A stretch of DNA of 64,000 nucleotides from Streptomyces sp. NBC_01476 (GCF_036227265.1 NZ_CP109446.1:3109001-3173000), one strand, 5' to 3'; shown: positions 1 to 8,855, counted from the stretch's first letter. Translations and numbers: made by a program. Notes: generated by a model not told the origin, from the sequence alone.

Positions 1-836
1 CTCTCCTTCGTGGCGGCCGGCCCCGCGGTCCTGGCGACGGCGAAGATCCGGCGGAAGGGGAAGACCGTACCGTGCGGGCCCGCGGGATACGCCTCGCGCA
101 GCAGTTCCCGGTACTGGCCGGTGAACTCCGCGACCGCCGCCCGGTCCTCCCCCAGCGCGGTCAGCACCGGCCGCAGCGCGGTGCCCTTCGTCCACTCCAG
201 TACCGGGTCCTCGCCCTGGAGGAGCTGCAGATACGTGGTCTCCCAGACGTCCACCTGCTCGCAGCCGAGGCCGGTGAGCCGCTCCAGGTACTCCTCCGGG
301 CTGAGGACATGCAGGTGGCGGCGGGCGCCGTCGCCGAGCCGGTCGCGCCAGCGCGGGCTCTGGCAGAGTCCGGCGAGCAGCGTGTGGCTGGGAGCGGAGA
401 AGTTGCCCGGCACCTGGAAGGCGAAGACACCGCCGGGGGTGATCCGGCCCAGCCAGTCGGGGAAGCGTTCGGCGTGCCCGGGGACCCATTGCAGGGCGGC
501 GTTGGAGACGATCAGGTCGTAGCCGCCGTCGGGCGTCCAGCGGGTCGCGTCGGCGGGCTCGAAGTCCAGCTCACCGCCGCCCGGGGTGGGCCCGGCGTAC
601 CGCGCCGCGGCGTCCAGCATCTCCTGGGAGCTGTCGAAGCCGGTGATCCGCGCGGCCGGCCAGCGGGTGGCGAGCTGGACGGTGACATTGCCGGGGCCGC
701 AGCCGATGTCGGCGATCCGGGGCGCGCCGCCGCCGGGCAGTGCGGTGATCCGGGCCAGCAGGTCGTGGAACGGCCGGGTGCGGTGGTCCGCGTGGTGGAG
801 ATACTGCTGGGGGTCCCATGTCGGGGCGTGCTGCAT
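1..836 (-). CDS. tam: Trans-aconitate 2-methyltransferase, 3' end cut by window edge
   Basis: Predicted cytoplasmic SAM-dependent methyltransferase that esterifies trans-aconitate, an inhibitor of aconitase formed from cis-aconitate. The ATG at 836 gives an N-terminus MQHAPTWDPQQYLHHADHRT typical of the family. SAM motif I is seen as IADIGCGPGNVT, followed by NAALQWVPGHAERFPDWL and, near the C-terminus, GTVFPFRRIFAVAR. No stop codon is reached before base 1, but family length suggests only a few residues are missing. It is divergent from tamR across an interval holding a TamR-type operator, the arrangement known in Streptomyces coelicolor, so induction through TamR under oxidative stress is the likely control. 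Identification is strong from motifs plus context. Confidence 0.9.
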   Translation of the reverse strand, partial: MQHAPTWDPQQYLHHADHRTRPFHDLLARITALPGGGAPRIADIGCGPGNVTVQLATRWPAARITGFDSSQEMLDAAARYAGPTPGGGELDFEPADATRWTPDGGYDLIVSNAALQWVPGHAERFPDWLGRITPGGVFAFQVPGNFSAPSHTLLAGLCQSPRWRDRLGDGARRHLHVLSPEEYLERLTGLGCEQVDVWETTYLQLLQGEDPVLEWTKGTALRPVLTALGEDRAAVAEFTGQYRELLREAYPAGPHGTVFPFRRIFAVARTAGPAATKE

Positions 837-880
837 CGTGCGTGCTCCCTTCCTCGGTTCCTCAGCCTCCACCCCAGATA

Positions 881-894
881 TCTTGATGTCAAGA
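881..894. promoter_or_regulatory. TamR (MarR-family) operator between tam and tamR
   Basis: A perfect dyad TCTTGATGTCAAGA lies in the 93-bp gap between the divergent tam and tamR starts. MarR-family proteins bind short dyads of this form, and TamR of S. coelicolor is known to control the tam/tamR intergenic region. Binding here is inferred from position and symmetry. Confidence 0.8.
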
Positions 895-929
895 GACTTC
901 ATATCGACAGACCTACTACACTGGGCGGC

Positions 930-1427
930 ATGGAGGACGAGGTCGACCGGCTGGTCGCTGCATGGCGCCGAGAGCGCCCCGACCTCGACGTGGAACCGCT
1001 GGAGGTGCTGAGCCGGGTCAGCCGGCTCGCCCGGCACCTGGACCGCGCCCGGCGGCTGGCGTTCTCCGAGCACCGGCTGGAGCCGTGGGAGTTCGACGTG
1101 CTCACCGCGCTGCGGCGCACCGGGCCGCCGTACCAGCTCTCGCCGGGGCAGTTGCTCACCCAGACGCTGGTCACGTCGGGCACCATGACCAACCGCATCG
1201 ACCGGCTCGCCAAGCGCGGGCTGGTGGAGCGGCTGCCCGACCCCAGCGACCGGCGCGGGGTGCTGGTGCGGCTCACCCCGGAGGGCCAGAACCGCGCCGA
1301 CGAGGCACTGGCCGGGCTGCTCGCCCAGGAGCGGGCCATCCTGGGCGAGCTGAGCGAGCGGCAGCGGACCGAACTGGCCTCGCTGCTACGACAGCTGACC
1401 GCGCCGTTCGACAACGTCCCCGGCTGA
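930..1427 (+). CDS. tamR: MarR-family regulator TamR
   Basis: A 165-residue MarR-type winged-helix repressor. The winged helix is visible as LTQTLVTSGTMTNRIDRLAKRGLVERLPDPSDRRGVLVRLT (about residues 72-112). Known TamR represses tam and itself and responds to citrate-cycle metabolites such as citrate, cis- and trans-aconitate. The start at ATG 930 (MEDEVDRLVAAW) is chosen because the open frame upstream of it is only the antisense of tam. The 3' end overlaps the convergent response-regulator gene by 42 nt, so convergent transcripts could interfere. Family assignment is sure; the TamR name rests on divergence from tam and the operator. Confidence 0.88.
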   Translation: MEDEVDRLVAAWRRERPDLDVEPLEVLSRVSRLARHLDRARRLAFSEHRLEPWEFDVLTALRRTGPPYQLSPGQLLTQTLVTSGTMTNRIDRLAKRGLVERLPDPSDRRGVLVRLTPEGQNRADEALAGLLAQERAILGELSERQRTELASLLRQLTAPFDNVPG

Positions 1428-2225
1428 CGGCACCAGTTCCACCGGACCCACCCCGGCCCTGCGGGCCAGCGCGACCGCGGCCAGCGTGGAGTGCACACCG
1501 AGCTTGCCCAGCACGTTCTGCATGTGCGTACGCACCGTGTGCGGGGACAGGAAGAGCCGCTCGGCGACCGCCTTGCGGCCCAGGCCCGCCACCATGCAGC
1601 GCAGCACTTCCTGCTCGCGCGGCGTCAGCGACTCGACCAGCTGCTCGCTCTCGGTCCGGTGCCTGCGGGCCGCGGTCAGCTCCCGCAGCACCGCGGTCAG
1701 CAGCGCCGGCGGCAGATGCGTCTCGTCCCGCAGCACCCCGCGGACCACAGCGAGCAGCCGGGAGAGCGAGCAGTCCTTGGCCACCCAGCCCGAAGCGCCG
1801 GCCTGGAGCGCGCGGGCGGCCCGTACCGGGTCGTCCCGCTCGGCGAGCACGACGGTACGGATGCCGGGATACTCCGCGCGCACCCGCTCGACCAGCGCGA
1901 GGCCGTCGAGGACGGTCTCACGTGGCTCACGCGGCTCACGTGGCTCACGCGGCTCCGGCGGCCGGTGCTCGGCCGCCCGGCGCTCCGACAGCGGCGGCAC
2001 CGCCGCCAGCGTCACCGGCGGGCGCGGGCCCGCCCCCAGATCGGCGTCGACCAGCAGAACGTCGTAGCGCCGGTTGTCCACCGCCGCCCGGTCAAGACAG
2101 CGCTGCGCGGCGGGGCCGCTCCCCGCGGCCGAGACGTCGACGTCGGGTTCCGCCGCGAGCGCGGCGGCAAGCGACTCGGCGAAGATGCGATGGTCATCAA
2201 CGACGAGAACGCGGATTCGTCCCAC
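1386..2225 (-). CDS. LuxR/NarL-type response regulator with insertion in the receiver domain
   Basis: A two-component response regulator of about 279 residues. The receiver domain starts RIRVLVVDDHRIFAESL and has a plausible phospho-acceptor Asp in DVLLVDADLGAG; the conserved Lys follows in WVAKDCS. The C-terminal LuxR helix-turn-helix reads LTPREQEVLRCMVAGLGRKAVAERLFLSPHTVRTHMQNVLGKLG. Between beta-3 and helix 3 there is an insertion containing a PRE repeat encoded by four 9-bp units. The GTG at 2225 is chosen because the receiver begins there and GGAG lies about 9 nt upstream. No sensor kinase is adjacent. Target genes are unknown. The gene sits downstream of galK, but a 412-bp gap makes co-transcription with gal doubtful. 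Confidence 0.88.
   Translation of the reverse strand: MGRIRVLVVDDHRIFAESLAAALAAEPDVDVSAAGSGPAAQRCLDRAAVDNRRYDVLLVDADLGAGPRPPVTLAAVPPLSERRAAEHRPPEPREPREPREPRETVLDGLALVERVRAEYPGIRTVVLAERDDPVRAARALQAGASGWVAKDCSLSRLLAVVRGVLRDETHLPPALLTAVLRELTAARRHRTESEQLVESLTPREQEVLRCMVAGLGRKAVAERLFLSPHTVRTHMQNVLGKLGVHSTLAAVALARRAGVGPVELVPSAGDVVERRGQLS
1921..1956 (-). repeat. Four 9-bp tandem repeats inside the response-regulator gene
   Basis: Units CGTGGCTCA, CGCGGCTCA, CGTGGCTCA and CGCGGCTCC follow each other without gaps. On the coding strand they encode the PREPREPRE stretch in the receiver-domain insertion. The unit is a multiple of three, so copy changes keep the frame. Confidence 0.9.
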
Positions 2226-2637
2226 GGAACACCACTCCCATGACAGGGCACACCCCCAGTGGCGGCGGGGCGTCATTCGCGTGGGATCCGGCACCCGGAC
2301 CGGGACCGCCGCCCCGCCGGGTGCCGAACCCCTTGCGTCTCGCCCCCTGATGGACACCGGCCCCCACCGGTGTCGTGGCAAAAGCGTAGGGGTTCGACGG
2401 GCGATTGGAACCGTCTTGGCGGAAGTTACCGGCAGCGGTTGCCTCCGGCGGGGGGCGGGTGAGGCACAGGTGACGGGACGTCCCGTCCGGGCCGCGCGGG
2501 AAGGCCGGCACGGGCCCGGCCGGCCGCCGTGCGCGGCGCCGTCGAGGCCGCTCGCGCCGTTCCTCCCCCGCACGGAGTCCGGGGGCGCCCCCGGCACCGT
2601 CCTGGCCGACCGCACCCTTCCGGGGGCGCCGCCGCGG
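2226..2637. other. 412-bp intergenic region between galK and the response regulator
   Basis: No credible gene is seen. Two dyads stand out: GACACCGG/CCGGTGTC at 2353-2374 (8-bp arms, 6-nt loop) and the 16-bp palindrome GACGGGACGTCCCGTC at 2472-2487. Either could be the galK terminator or an operator of the downstream regulator gene. Bases 2383-2450 are less G+C-rich, as a promoter would be. Confidence 0.5.
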
Positions 2638-3774
2638 TCAGCGGACGCGGTGGGCACCCGGGCCGGGGGTGGTGACGAACTGCCGGGACGACGGGAGTGC
2701 CTGGGCGACCGCGGCGCTGATCTTCGCCTCCGCCGACTCCTCCAGGAGCACGATCGCCGACCCGCCGAACCCGCCCCCGGTCATCCGCGCCCCGAGCGCC
2801 CCCTCGGACAGGGCCGTGTCGACCACCAGGTCCAGCTCGGCGCAGGAGATCCGGAAGTCGTCACGCAGCGAGGCGTGCCCCGCGGTGAGGACCGGCCCGA
2901 TCTCGGGTGTGCGGCCGGCGTCCAGCAGACCCAGCACCTCCTCGACCCGGCGGTTCTCGGTGACGATGTGCCGGGTCAGCCGGCGCAGCCGCTCGTCCGG
3001 CAGCGCGGCCAGCGCGGCGCCCAGGTCGTCGTACGCCACGTCCCGCAGCGCGGGCAGCCCGAGGGCCGCCGCGGCGGCCTCGCAGCCCGCCCGCAGCTCC
3101 CCGTAGGCCCCGTCGGCGTGCGCGTGCTTGACCCGGGTGTCCACCACGAGCAGCCGCAGCCCCTCGGCGGCCAGGTCGAAGGGCACCTGGCGCTGGGCCA
3201 GGGTCCTTACGTCCAGGTGCAGCGCGTGTCCCTCGGTGCAGCACGCGGACGCGGTCTGGTCCATCACCCCGACCGGCGCGCCCACGTAGACGTTCTCCGA
3301 CCGCTGGCAGAGCAGCGCCAGGTCCTGCCGTGACATCCCCACGCCGTGCAGCTCGCACAGCGCCAGCGCGGTGACGACCTGGAGCGCGGCGGACGAGGAG
3401 AGGCCGCCGCCGACCGGCACCGTGCTGGCGTAGTGGATGTCGGCGCCGCCTATCGCGTGGCCGGCCTCCCGGAGCGTCCACAGCACGGCCGCGGGGTACT
3501 TCGCCCAGCCCTCGGTGGCGCCGGGGGCCAGTGTCTCCACGTCCAGCTCGACCAGGCCGCCGTCCATGGCGGCGGAGGTCAGCCGCAGCCGCCCGTCGTC
3601 GCGGCGGGCGACCGCGGCGCGGGTGGTGTGCGGCAGCGCGAACGGCATCACGAAGCCGTCGTTGTAGTCGGTGTGCTCGCCGATCAGGTTGACCCGGCCG
3701 GGGGCCGCCCAGACGCCTTCGGGCGCCCGCCCGTGGACGTCGGTGAAGGCCCGCTCGAGTGCGGCTTCCGTCAT
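2638..3774 (-). CDS. galK: Galactokinase
   Basis: Cytoplasmic GHMP-family kinase that phosphorylates alpha-D-galactose to galactose 1-phosphate, the first committed Leloir step. At 378 residues it is of normal length. It shows the galactokinase signature GRVNLIGEHTDYNDGF at residues 26-41, the ATP-binding motif VPVGGGLSSSAAL near residue 120 and the third GHMP motif TGGGFGGSAIVL near the C-terminus. It is the last gene of galT-galE-galK, 65 nt after galE. Promoters ahead of galT, and possibly a second one inside the operon as in Streptomyces lividans, would drive it. Confidence 0.97.
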   Translation of the reverse strand: MTEAALERAFTDVHGRAPEGVWAAPGRVNLIGEHTDYNDGFVMPFALPHTTRAAVARRDDGRLRLTSAAMDGGLVELDVETLAPGATEGWAKYPAAVLWTLREAGHAIGGADIHYASTVPVGGGLSSSAALQVVTALALCELHGVGMSRQDLALLCQRSENVYVGAPVGVMDQTASACCTEGHALHLDVRTLAQRQVPFDLAAEGLRLLVVDTRVKHAHADGAYGELRAGCEAAAAALGLPALRDVAYDDLGAALAALPDERLRRLTRHIVTENRRVEEVLGLLDAGRTPEIGPVLTAGHASLRDDFRISCAELDLVVDTALSEGALGARMTGGGFGGSAIVLLEESAEAKISAAVAQALPSSRQFVTTPGPGAHRVR

Positions 3775-3839
3775 CGTTGCTCCTGCTCCCGCCGAAGGGC
3801 CTGTTGCTGCTTGCCTGCTTGCTGCTGACTGCTTGCCGC

Positions 3840-4811
3840 TTACTTCTGGAGTGACTGGGCGAAGTCCCAGGCGTCGCGGACCATTTCGGTCAGGCCGGTC
3901 CGGCTCGGCCGCCAGCCCAGGGTCTCGCGGGCGCGGTCGGCGGAGGCGACCAGCACGGCGGGGTCGCCCGCCCGGCGCGGCTCGGTGGTGGCCGGCACCG
4001 GGTGCCCGGTCACCTCGCGGACCGCCTCGATCACCTGGAGCACGGAGAAGCCCTCGCCGTTGCCGAGGTTGCAGATCAGGTGCTCACCGGCCGGGGCGTG
4101 GTCGAGCGCCAGCAGGTGCGCCTCGGCGAGGTCGGCGACGTGGATGTAGTCGCGCAGGCAGGTGCCGTCCGGCGTCGGGTAGTCGTCGCCGTAGACGGAG
4201 ATCGCCGCGCGCCGGCCCTGGGCGACCTGGAGCACCAGCGGGATCAGGTGCGACTCGGGGTCGTGCCGCTCGCCCTGCCGGCCGTAGGCGCCGGCCACGT
4301 TGAAGTACCGCAGGGAGACCGCCGACAGGCCGTGGGCGGCACACTCGGCGCTGATCATGTGGTCGACGGCGAGCTTGGTGGCACCGTACGGGTTGGTGGG
4401 CGCGGTCGCCGCGCTCTCGGTGATCGGGACCTCGGAGGGCTCGCCGTAGGTGGCGGCGGTCGAGGAGAAGACCAGGGTGCGGACCCCGGACTCGCGCATC
4501 GCGTCGAGGAGTTCGAGGGTGCCGGCCACGTTGTTGCGCCAGTATTTCTCCGGGTGCGCGACCGACTCGCCGACCTGGGAGGAGGCGGCGAAGTGCAGTA
4601 CCGCGTCGAAGGAGCCGTCCAGCACCTTGGCGGCGTCCTGGATCCGGCCCTCGACGAACTCGGCGCCCGCCGGGACGCCTTCGCGGAAGCCGGTGGACAA
4701 GTCGTCCAGTACCACCACCTGGTGCCCGGCTTCCAGCAGATGGGCGGCCACCACACCGCCGACGTAACCGGCTCCGCCGGTGACCAGCAGCTTCTTCCGC
4801 AGGGTGCTCAC
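3840..4811 (-). CDS. galE: UDP-glucose 4-epimerase
   Basis: Interconverts UDP-galactose and UDP-glucose with bound NAD+. This extended SDR of 323 residues has the Rossmann motif TGGAGYVGG at 11-19 and the active-site Tyr142/Lys146 pair in PYGATK; the catalytic Ser/Thr lies in [10 protein letters not shown]. The GTG start at 4811 directly abuts the galT stop codon, so translational coupling within the gal operon is expected. This is the pathway enzyme between GalT and the UDP-sugar pool, and it can also supply UDP-galactose for cell-wall glycans. Confidence 0.97.
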   Translation of the reverse strand: MSTLRKKLLVTGGAGYVGGVVAAHLLEAGHQVVVLDDLSTGFREGVPAGAEFVEGRIQDAAKVLDGSFDAVLHFAASSQVGESVAHPEKYWRNNVAGTLELLDAMRESGVRTLVFSSTAATYGEPSEVPITESAATAPTNPYGATKLAVDHMISAECAAHGLSAVSLRYFNVAGAYGRQGERHDPESHLIPLVLQVAQGRRAAISVYGDDYPTPDGTCLRDYIHVADLAEAHLLALDHAPAGEHLICNLGNGEGFSVLQVIEAVREVTGHPVPATTEPRRAGDPAVLVASADRARETLGWRPSRTGLTEMVRDAWDFAQSLQK

Positions 4812-5855
4812 TTAGGTTGCTACCTCTCGCAGTCGCATCGCAGCGGACTCCGGCGGCACGTCGTTGACGAAGGCGCTCATGCCCGACTCGGAGCCCGCGA
4901 GAAACTTCAGCTTGCCCGAAGTTCGCCGGATGGTGAAAAGCTCCAGGTGGAGGGCGAAGTCCCGGCGGTCCGGCGCGGTGAAGGGCGCCTGGTGCCAGCC
5001 GGAGATGTACGGCGTCGGCGGCTGGTCGTCGCCGAAGATCCGGTCGAAGCGGCGCAGCAGTTCGAGGTAGATGTGCGGGAACTCCGCCCGGGCGTCCTCG
5101 TCGAGCCCCAGCAGGTCCGGCACCCGGCGGTTGGGGTAGAGGTGCACTTCGTACGGCCAGTGCGCCGCGTACGGGGTGAAGGCGGTCCAGTGCTCGCCGG
5201 TCAGCACGATCCGGCGGCCGTCGGCGATCTCGTCGGCGAGGACGTCGTCGAAGAGGTTGCGGCCGCCGGTGCGCTCGCGGTGCTCGGCGAGCGAGCGCAG
5301 CATCAGGGCGGTGCGCGGGGTGACGAACGGGTAGCCGTAGATCTGGCCGTGCGGGTGGCCGAGGGTGACGCCGATCTCCTCGCCGCGGTTCTCGAACGGG
5401 TAGACCTGCACGACGCCCGGCAGCTGGGAGAGGTCCTGGGTGCGGTCGGTCCACGCGTCGAGCACCAGGCGGGCGCGGGCCGGGGTCAGGTCGGCGAAGG
5501 ACGCGTCGTGGTCGGAGGTGAAGCAGACCACCTCGCAGCGGCCCTTGCCGCCGGTCAGCGACGGGAAGCGGTTCTCGAAGACCACGACCTCGTAGTCGGA
5601 GGCCGGGATCTCGGTGAGCCGGCCGTCCCGCGACGGGTCGAGCGGGCACTCGTCGGCGGGCGGGTGGTACGTGCGGCCCTGGCGGTGGGAGGCGATGGCC
5701 ACGGCGTCGCCGAGCAGCCGGTCCTCCCGCACGTCGGACGTGGTGGCGACGGGTTCCAGCGGGCGCAGGTCGACGGCGTCGCGCACCACCGAATCGGCGG
5801 AGTCGTAGTAGATGAGCTCACGGCCGTCCGCGAGCAGCGTCGTCGTCTTCTTCAC
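4812..5855 (-). CDS. galT: Galactose-1-phosphate uridylyltransferase
   Basis: Transfers UMP from UDP-glucose to galactose 1-phosphate by a ping-pong mechanism through a uridylyl-histidine. The active-site HPH triad is at residues 167-169 in GHPHGQIYGYP. The GTG at 5855 (VKKTTTLLADGREL) gives 347 residues, the usual size; GAGG lies about 9 nt upstream. It is the first gene of galT-galE-galK, and its TAA is immediately followed by the galE GTG. Regulation is probably by galactose at the promoter in the long upstream gap. Confidence 0.96.
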   Translation of the reverse strand: MKKTTTLLADGRELIYYDSADSVVRDAVDLRPLEPVATTSDVREDRLLGDAVAIASHRQGRTYHPPADECPLDPSRDGRLTEIPASDYEVVVFENRFPSLTGGKGRCEVVCFTSDHDASFADLTPARARLVLDAWTDRTQDLSQLPGVVQVYPFENRGEEIGVTLGHPHGQIYGYPFVTPRTALMLRSLAEHRERTGGRNLFDDVLADEIADGRRIVLTGEHWTAFTPYAAHWPYEVHLYPNRRVPDLLGLDEDARAEFPHIYLELLRRFDRIFGDDQPPTPYISGWHQAPFTAPDRRDFALHLELFTIRRTSGKLKFLAGSESGMSAFVNDVPPESAAMRLREVAT

Positions 5856-6379
5856 CCTGCGGCACCTCACACCACAATCTCCCAACAGAACCGCACACAA
5901 TGAACCACAACAGAACAGCTCAGTCAATGCGCGGAGCGCACCGAACTCACATTGATCGGATTGCCCGCGCCGAGGGAATCTCCGAGGGCCCCCGGAGGAC
6001 ACCTGGAGGTAACCAAACAAAGCCGAACAGATGTCAGCAGGTGGGACACGTCACGCGCCCGGGGGGCGCGGCAACCGGCGAAACCCCCGCGCGGCACGCG
6101 GTCCGCCGCGCGCGGGGCCTCGCGGGACCGCACGCGGGCGGCGAGAGACCCGCCCACCGGGCCGGGGGCCGGAAACGGCAAAGCCCGGGCGCCGGTGCGG
6201 TGCGTCGACGGCGGGGTCCGTGGGTGCGGGGCAGCCGCGGCGGACCGCGGGGGGCGGGGCCGAAGGCCCGGGCCCGGGACCGGGGATTCCCGGGCCCGGG
6301 GGGCCGCCCGGGGCGGAGGCGGAGGGGCGTCCGGGCCGCGCGGAGGTCAGGCGGGGCCGGGCGTACGGGTGCGCGGGGG
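5856..6379. other. 524-bp region upstream of galT (gal promoter region)
   Basis: No gene is supported. Bases 5870-6030 are clearly poorer in G+C than the flanks and should hold the gal promoter on the minus strand; exact -10/-35 boxes cannot be fixed by eye. Bases 6060-6379 are extremely G+C-rich. They contain a strong hairpin (6267-6300) and a direct repeat of GTCAGGCGGGGCCGGG, whose second copy overlaps the 3' end of the next response-regulator gene. Confidence 0.5.
6267..6300 (-). terminator. Strong hairpin downstream of atypical response regulator
   Basis: Arms of 13 bp (CCCGGGCCCGGGA at 6267-6279 and its complement at 6288-6300) enclose an 8-nt loop. It lies about 80-113 nt beyond the stop of the gene ending at 6380 and could terminate it before the gal promoter. 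No T-run follows, as is common in Streptomyces. Confidence 0.55.
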
Positions 6380-7060
6380 TCAGGCGGGGCCGGGGGTCCG
6401 GGCCGCGCGGTCGAGGAGGCCGGTGCGGGCGGCCAGGGCCGCCGCCTCCAGGCGGGAGCCCACGCCCAGCTTCATCAGCACCCGCTGCACATGCGTCCGC
6501 GCGGTGCTCGGCGCGATCCGCATGCCCGCCGCGATCAGCCGGGTGTCCTCGCCCTCGGCCACCCGGACCAGCACCTCGATCTCGCGCGGGGTGAGCATCT
6601 CCAGCAGCCGCGCACCCTCGTCGTCCGGCTGCCGCGCCGGGTTGAGCAGTTCGGCGAACGCGCCCTGGAGCAGCGGCTGGGCGATCGCCACCTCACCCGC
6701 CCTGGCCTTCGCCATCGCCCGCTCGACGCCCTCGATCCGCTCGTCATGGCGGACATAGCCGGACGCCCCGGCCGCGAAGGCCGCGGCGATACCGCGCGGA
6801 TCGGGCACCGGGCCCAGCACCACCACGGCCACCCCGGGCCGGTCCCGCTTGATCCGCGCCACCGCGTCGAACGCCCCCGGTTCCGCCGGCGCCGCCGTGC
6901 CGAACAGGCACACCTCGGGTGACCTGCTCAGCACCAGTTCGGCCGCGCCGGCCGCCGGAGCCGCCGCCGCGAGCACCCGGTGCCCGCGCAGCTTCAGTGC
7001 CGAGGCCAGCGCCTCGGCGAGCAGCCGGTGGTCGTCGACCACGACGAGCCGTACGCCCAT
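6380..7060 (-). CDS. Atypical LuxR-type response regulator lacking the phospho-acceptor Asp
   Basis: A 226-residue protein with an N-terminal receiver-like domain (MGVRLVVVDDHRLLAEALA) and a C-terminal LuxR helix-turn-helix (LTPREIEVLVRVAEGEDTRLIAAGMRIAPSTARTHVQRVLMKLG). The acidic pair DD is present. The position that should carry the phosphorylated Asp reads PEVCLFGTAAPAE, with Gly in its place. The conserved Lys of the switch region also appears replaced (SGYVRHDE). It therefore probably works without phosphorylation, like other orphan atypical regulators of Streptomyces. The ATG at 7060 is preceded by GGGGAAA. No kinase is nearby. Confidence 0.85.
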   Translation of the reverse strand: MGVRLVVVDDHRLLAEALASALKLRGHRVLAAAAPAAGAAELVLSRSPEVCLFGTAAPAEPGAFDAVARIKRDRPGVAVVVLGPVPDPRGIAAAFAAGASGYVRHDERIEGVERAMAKARAGEVAIAQPLLQGAFAELLNPARQPDDEGARLLEMLTPREIEVLVRVAEGEDTRLIAAGMRIAPSTARTHVQRVLMKLGVGSRLEAAALAARTGLLDRAARTPGPA

Positions 7061-7196
7061 GTCGGCTTTCCCCAATCCCCCCGGGGGCCCGTGCCGCTGT
7101 GCCCCGCTGGCGGCGAAGCTACACGGTCACCGGACCACGCGCGGCCTCATCCGGACGATACGCTCCGGCAAATTGCGACAGGTCCGGTCTCCCCGC

Positions 7197-8855
7197 TCAC
7201 CCGAACACCTGCAGGTACTGCTGGTGCCGCTCGACGTCCGCCGACGAGTAGACCGTCCGCGACACGTAGTAGAACTGCCCGCCGTGCCACACGAAGTAGT
7301 CGTGCAGGCCGCCGTTCTCCATCTGCTGGTAGGCGTCGGCGGAGAAGCTCGCGTACGGGCTGATCGTGCCGGTCGCCGGGTCGAGCGTGACGAGCTTGCC
7401 CTGCACCTCGTAGTCCGGCGGCTCGAACGCCAGCAGCTTGCCGTCCTGGAAGGCGAGCCCGCTGATCGCGTGGTTGTCGGCCGGCTTGGCGACCCACTTC
7501 TGCTTGCCGTCGCTGAGGTTGAAGGCGACGATCCCGCTGAGCACCTTGCCGTTGCTGTCGGTCTGGCTGCGCAGGGTCAGATACAAGGTGGTGCTGTCGG
7601 CGAGCACATTGTGCACGGACTGCTTCTCGGTGCCGTCGTTGTCGATGTCGTACTTGTCGGTGCCGAGCGAAACCCGCGACTGCAGGCGGCCGCCCACGAT
7701 CGTGGCGGCGTCGGTGAAGGTCGTGCCCTCGGTGCCGAGCAGCACCACCACCGGGTCGGTGGAGACGATCGCGTTCACCTTGGTGCCGGTCGGCGCGGTC
7801 CACGACCACTTCGGGGCGCCGTTGCCCGCGGTGTCGATCAGCTGCACCTTGTAGGTGTCGTAACCGCAGTTGACGACCGCCACGAACTGCTTGCCGCCGG
7901 CGTACCCGTCGTCCTCGCAGTCGCCGTTGCCGGAACTCCACAGCTGCTTGTGGTCGGTGAGGCGGTAGCCGGCCGAGCCGTTCAGCCAGTCCACGCCGAC
8001 GGTGTTGCCGCTGATCGCCATCTCGGTGTAGTCGAAGTCGATCGAGGAGCCGGTGGCGCCGGGCAGGGTCACCGACCAGAGCGTCCTGCCCGCGGCCAGG
8101 TCGACGGCCATGACCTTCTCGCAGGAGGCGCCGTACTGGATCGCCGCGGTGTCGTTGTACGAGTCCCGGGCGGCCGTGCAGTCACCGCGGGAGGTGAAGG
8201 GGATCGACCATGCCTGGGCGCCGGTGGCCAGGTCGTAGCCGACGACCTTGCCGATCTCGTTCTTCACCACGTACTTGTCGGTGAACCAGACGCCGACCGA
8301 GTCCTTGAGATTGTCCTTCTCGGCGACCGTGTCGGCGGGCTTGCTCCACTTCAGCGCGAGGTTCCTGTTCTGCGGCGCGCCGCCGGCCGTGCGGGTCGGC
8401 CCGCCGGACGAGGCGACCGGCGGCTTGGGGTCGCCGCCCCCGCCGCCCCTGGTGGCGAGGTACACGCCCCCGGCTATCACCAGCACCCCCACGACGACGG
8501 CCGCGACGATCGCCGTCAGCTTTTTCCGGCCGCCTCCGGAGGGGGGCGGCTGCTGCGGGTAGCCGTAGCCGTACGGGCCCTGCGGCGGGATCTGGCCGTA
8601 CGGCGGCTGCCCGTACGGGGGTTGCGGCTGCCCGGAGTACGGCGGCGGCGGGAACTGCGCCTGCGGGAAGGCCGGCTGAGTGGGCGCGGCGTAAGGATTC
8701 TGCGCCGGCGGCACCGGGGTGGCGTACGGGTTGTCGGCCACCGGCGGCGGGGTCTGCGCCGGGTAGCCGTAACCGGGAGGCGGCGGGGGCGGTGTCGTGC
8801 CGTCGGGCTTCCCGTACGGGGGCGGGTTTCCCGGGGGCGGGGGCGGCTGCGACAT
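7197..8855 (-). CDS. Pro-rich, membrane-anchored PQQ-like beta-propeller protein
   Basis: A 552-residue protein of unknown function. The first ~105 residues are a low-complexity tail rich in P, G, Y and Q (repeated PPYGQ and PYGYGYPQQ). One membrane helix follows (KKLTAIVAAVVVGVLVIAGGVYLAT, about 110-134), then an extracytoplasmic domain with PQQ-type propeller blades such as VVGYDLATGAQAWSIPF and VMAVDLAAGRTLWSVTLP. No pyrroloquinoline cofactor site is obvious, so a structural or sensing role is more likely than dehydrogenase activity. It stands alone, separated by about 190 bp from the ABC-F gene and 136 bp from the regulator. Confidence 0.75.
   Translation of the reverse strand: MSQPPPPPGNPPPYGKPDGTTPPPPPPGYGYPAQTPPPVADNPYATPVPPAQNPYAAPTQPAFPQAQFPPPPYSGQPQPPYGQPPYGQIPPQGPYGYGYPQQPPPSGGGRKKLTAIVAAVVVGVLVIAGGVYLATRGGGGGDPKPPVASSGGPTRTAGGAPQNRNLALKWSKPADTVAEKDNLKDSVGVWFTDKYVVKNEIGKVVGYDLATGAQAWSIPFTSRGDCTAARDSYNDTAAIQYGASCEKVMAVDLAAGRTLWSVTLPGATGSSIDFDYTEMAISGNTVGVDWLNGSAGYRLTDHKQLWSSGNGDCEDDGYAGGKQFVAVVNCGYDTYKVQLIDTAGNGAPKWSWTAPTGTKVNAIVSTDPVVVLLGTEGTTFTDAATIVGGRLQSRVSLGTDKYDIDNDGTEKQSVHNVLADSTTLYLTLRSQTDSNGKVLSGIVAFNLSDGKQKWVAKPADNHAISGLAFQDGKLLAFEPPDYEVQGKLVTLDPATGTISPYASFSADAYQQMENGGLHDYFVWHGGQFYYVSRTVYSSADVERHQQYLQVFG

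Noticed and set aside
72-929. Long plus-strand frame running into tamR
   Set aside because: It is the antisense of tam; the minus strand carries methyltransferase motifs and tamR has its own start at 930.
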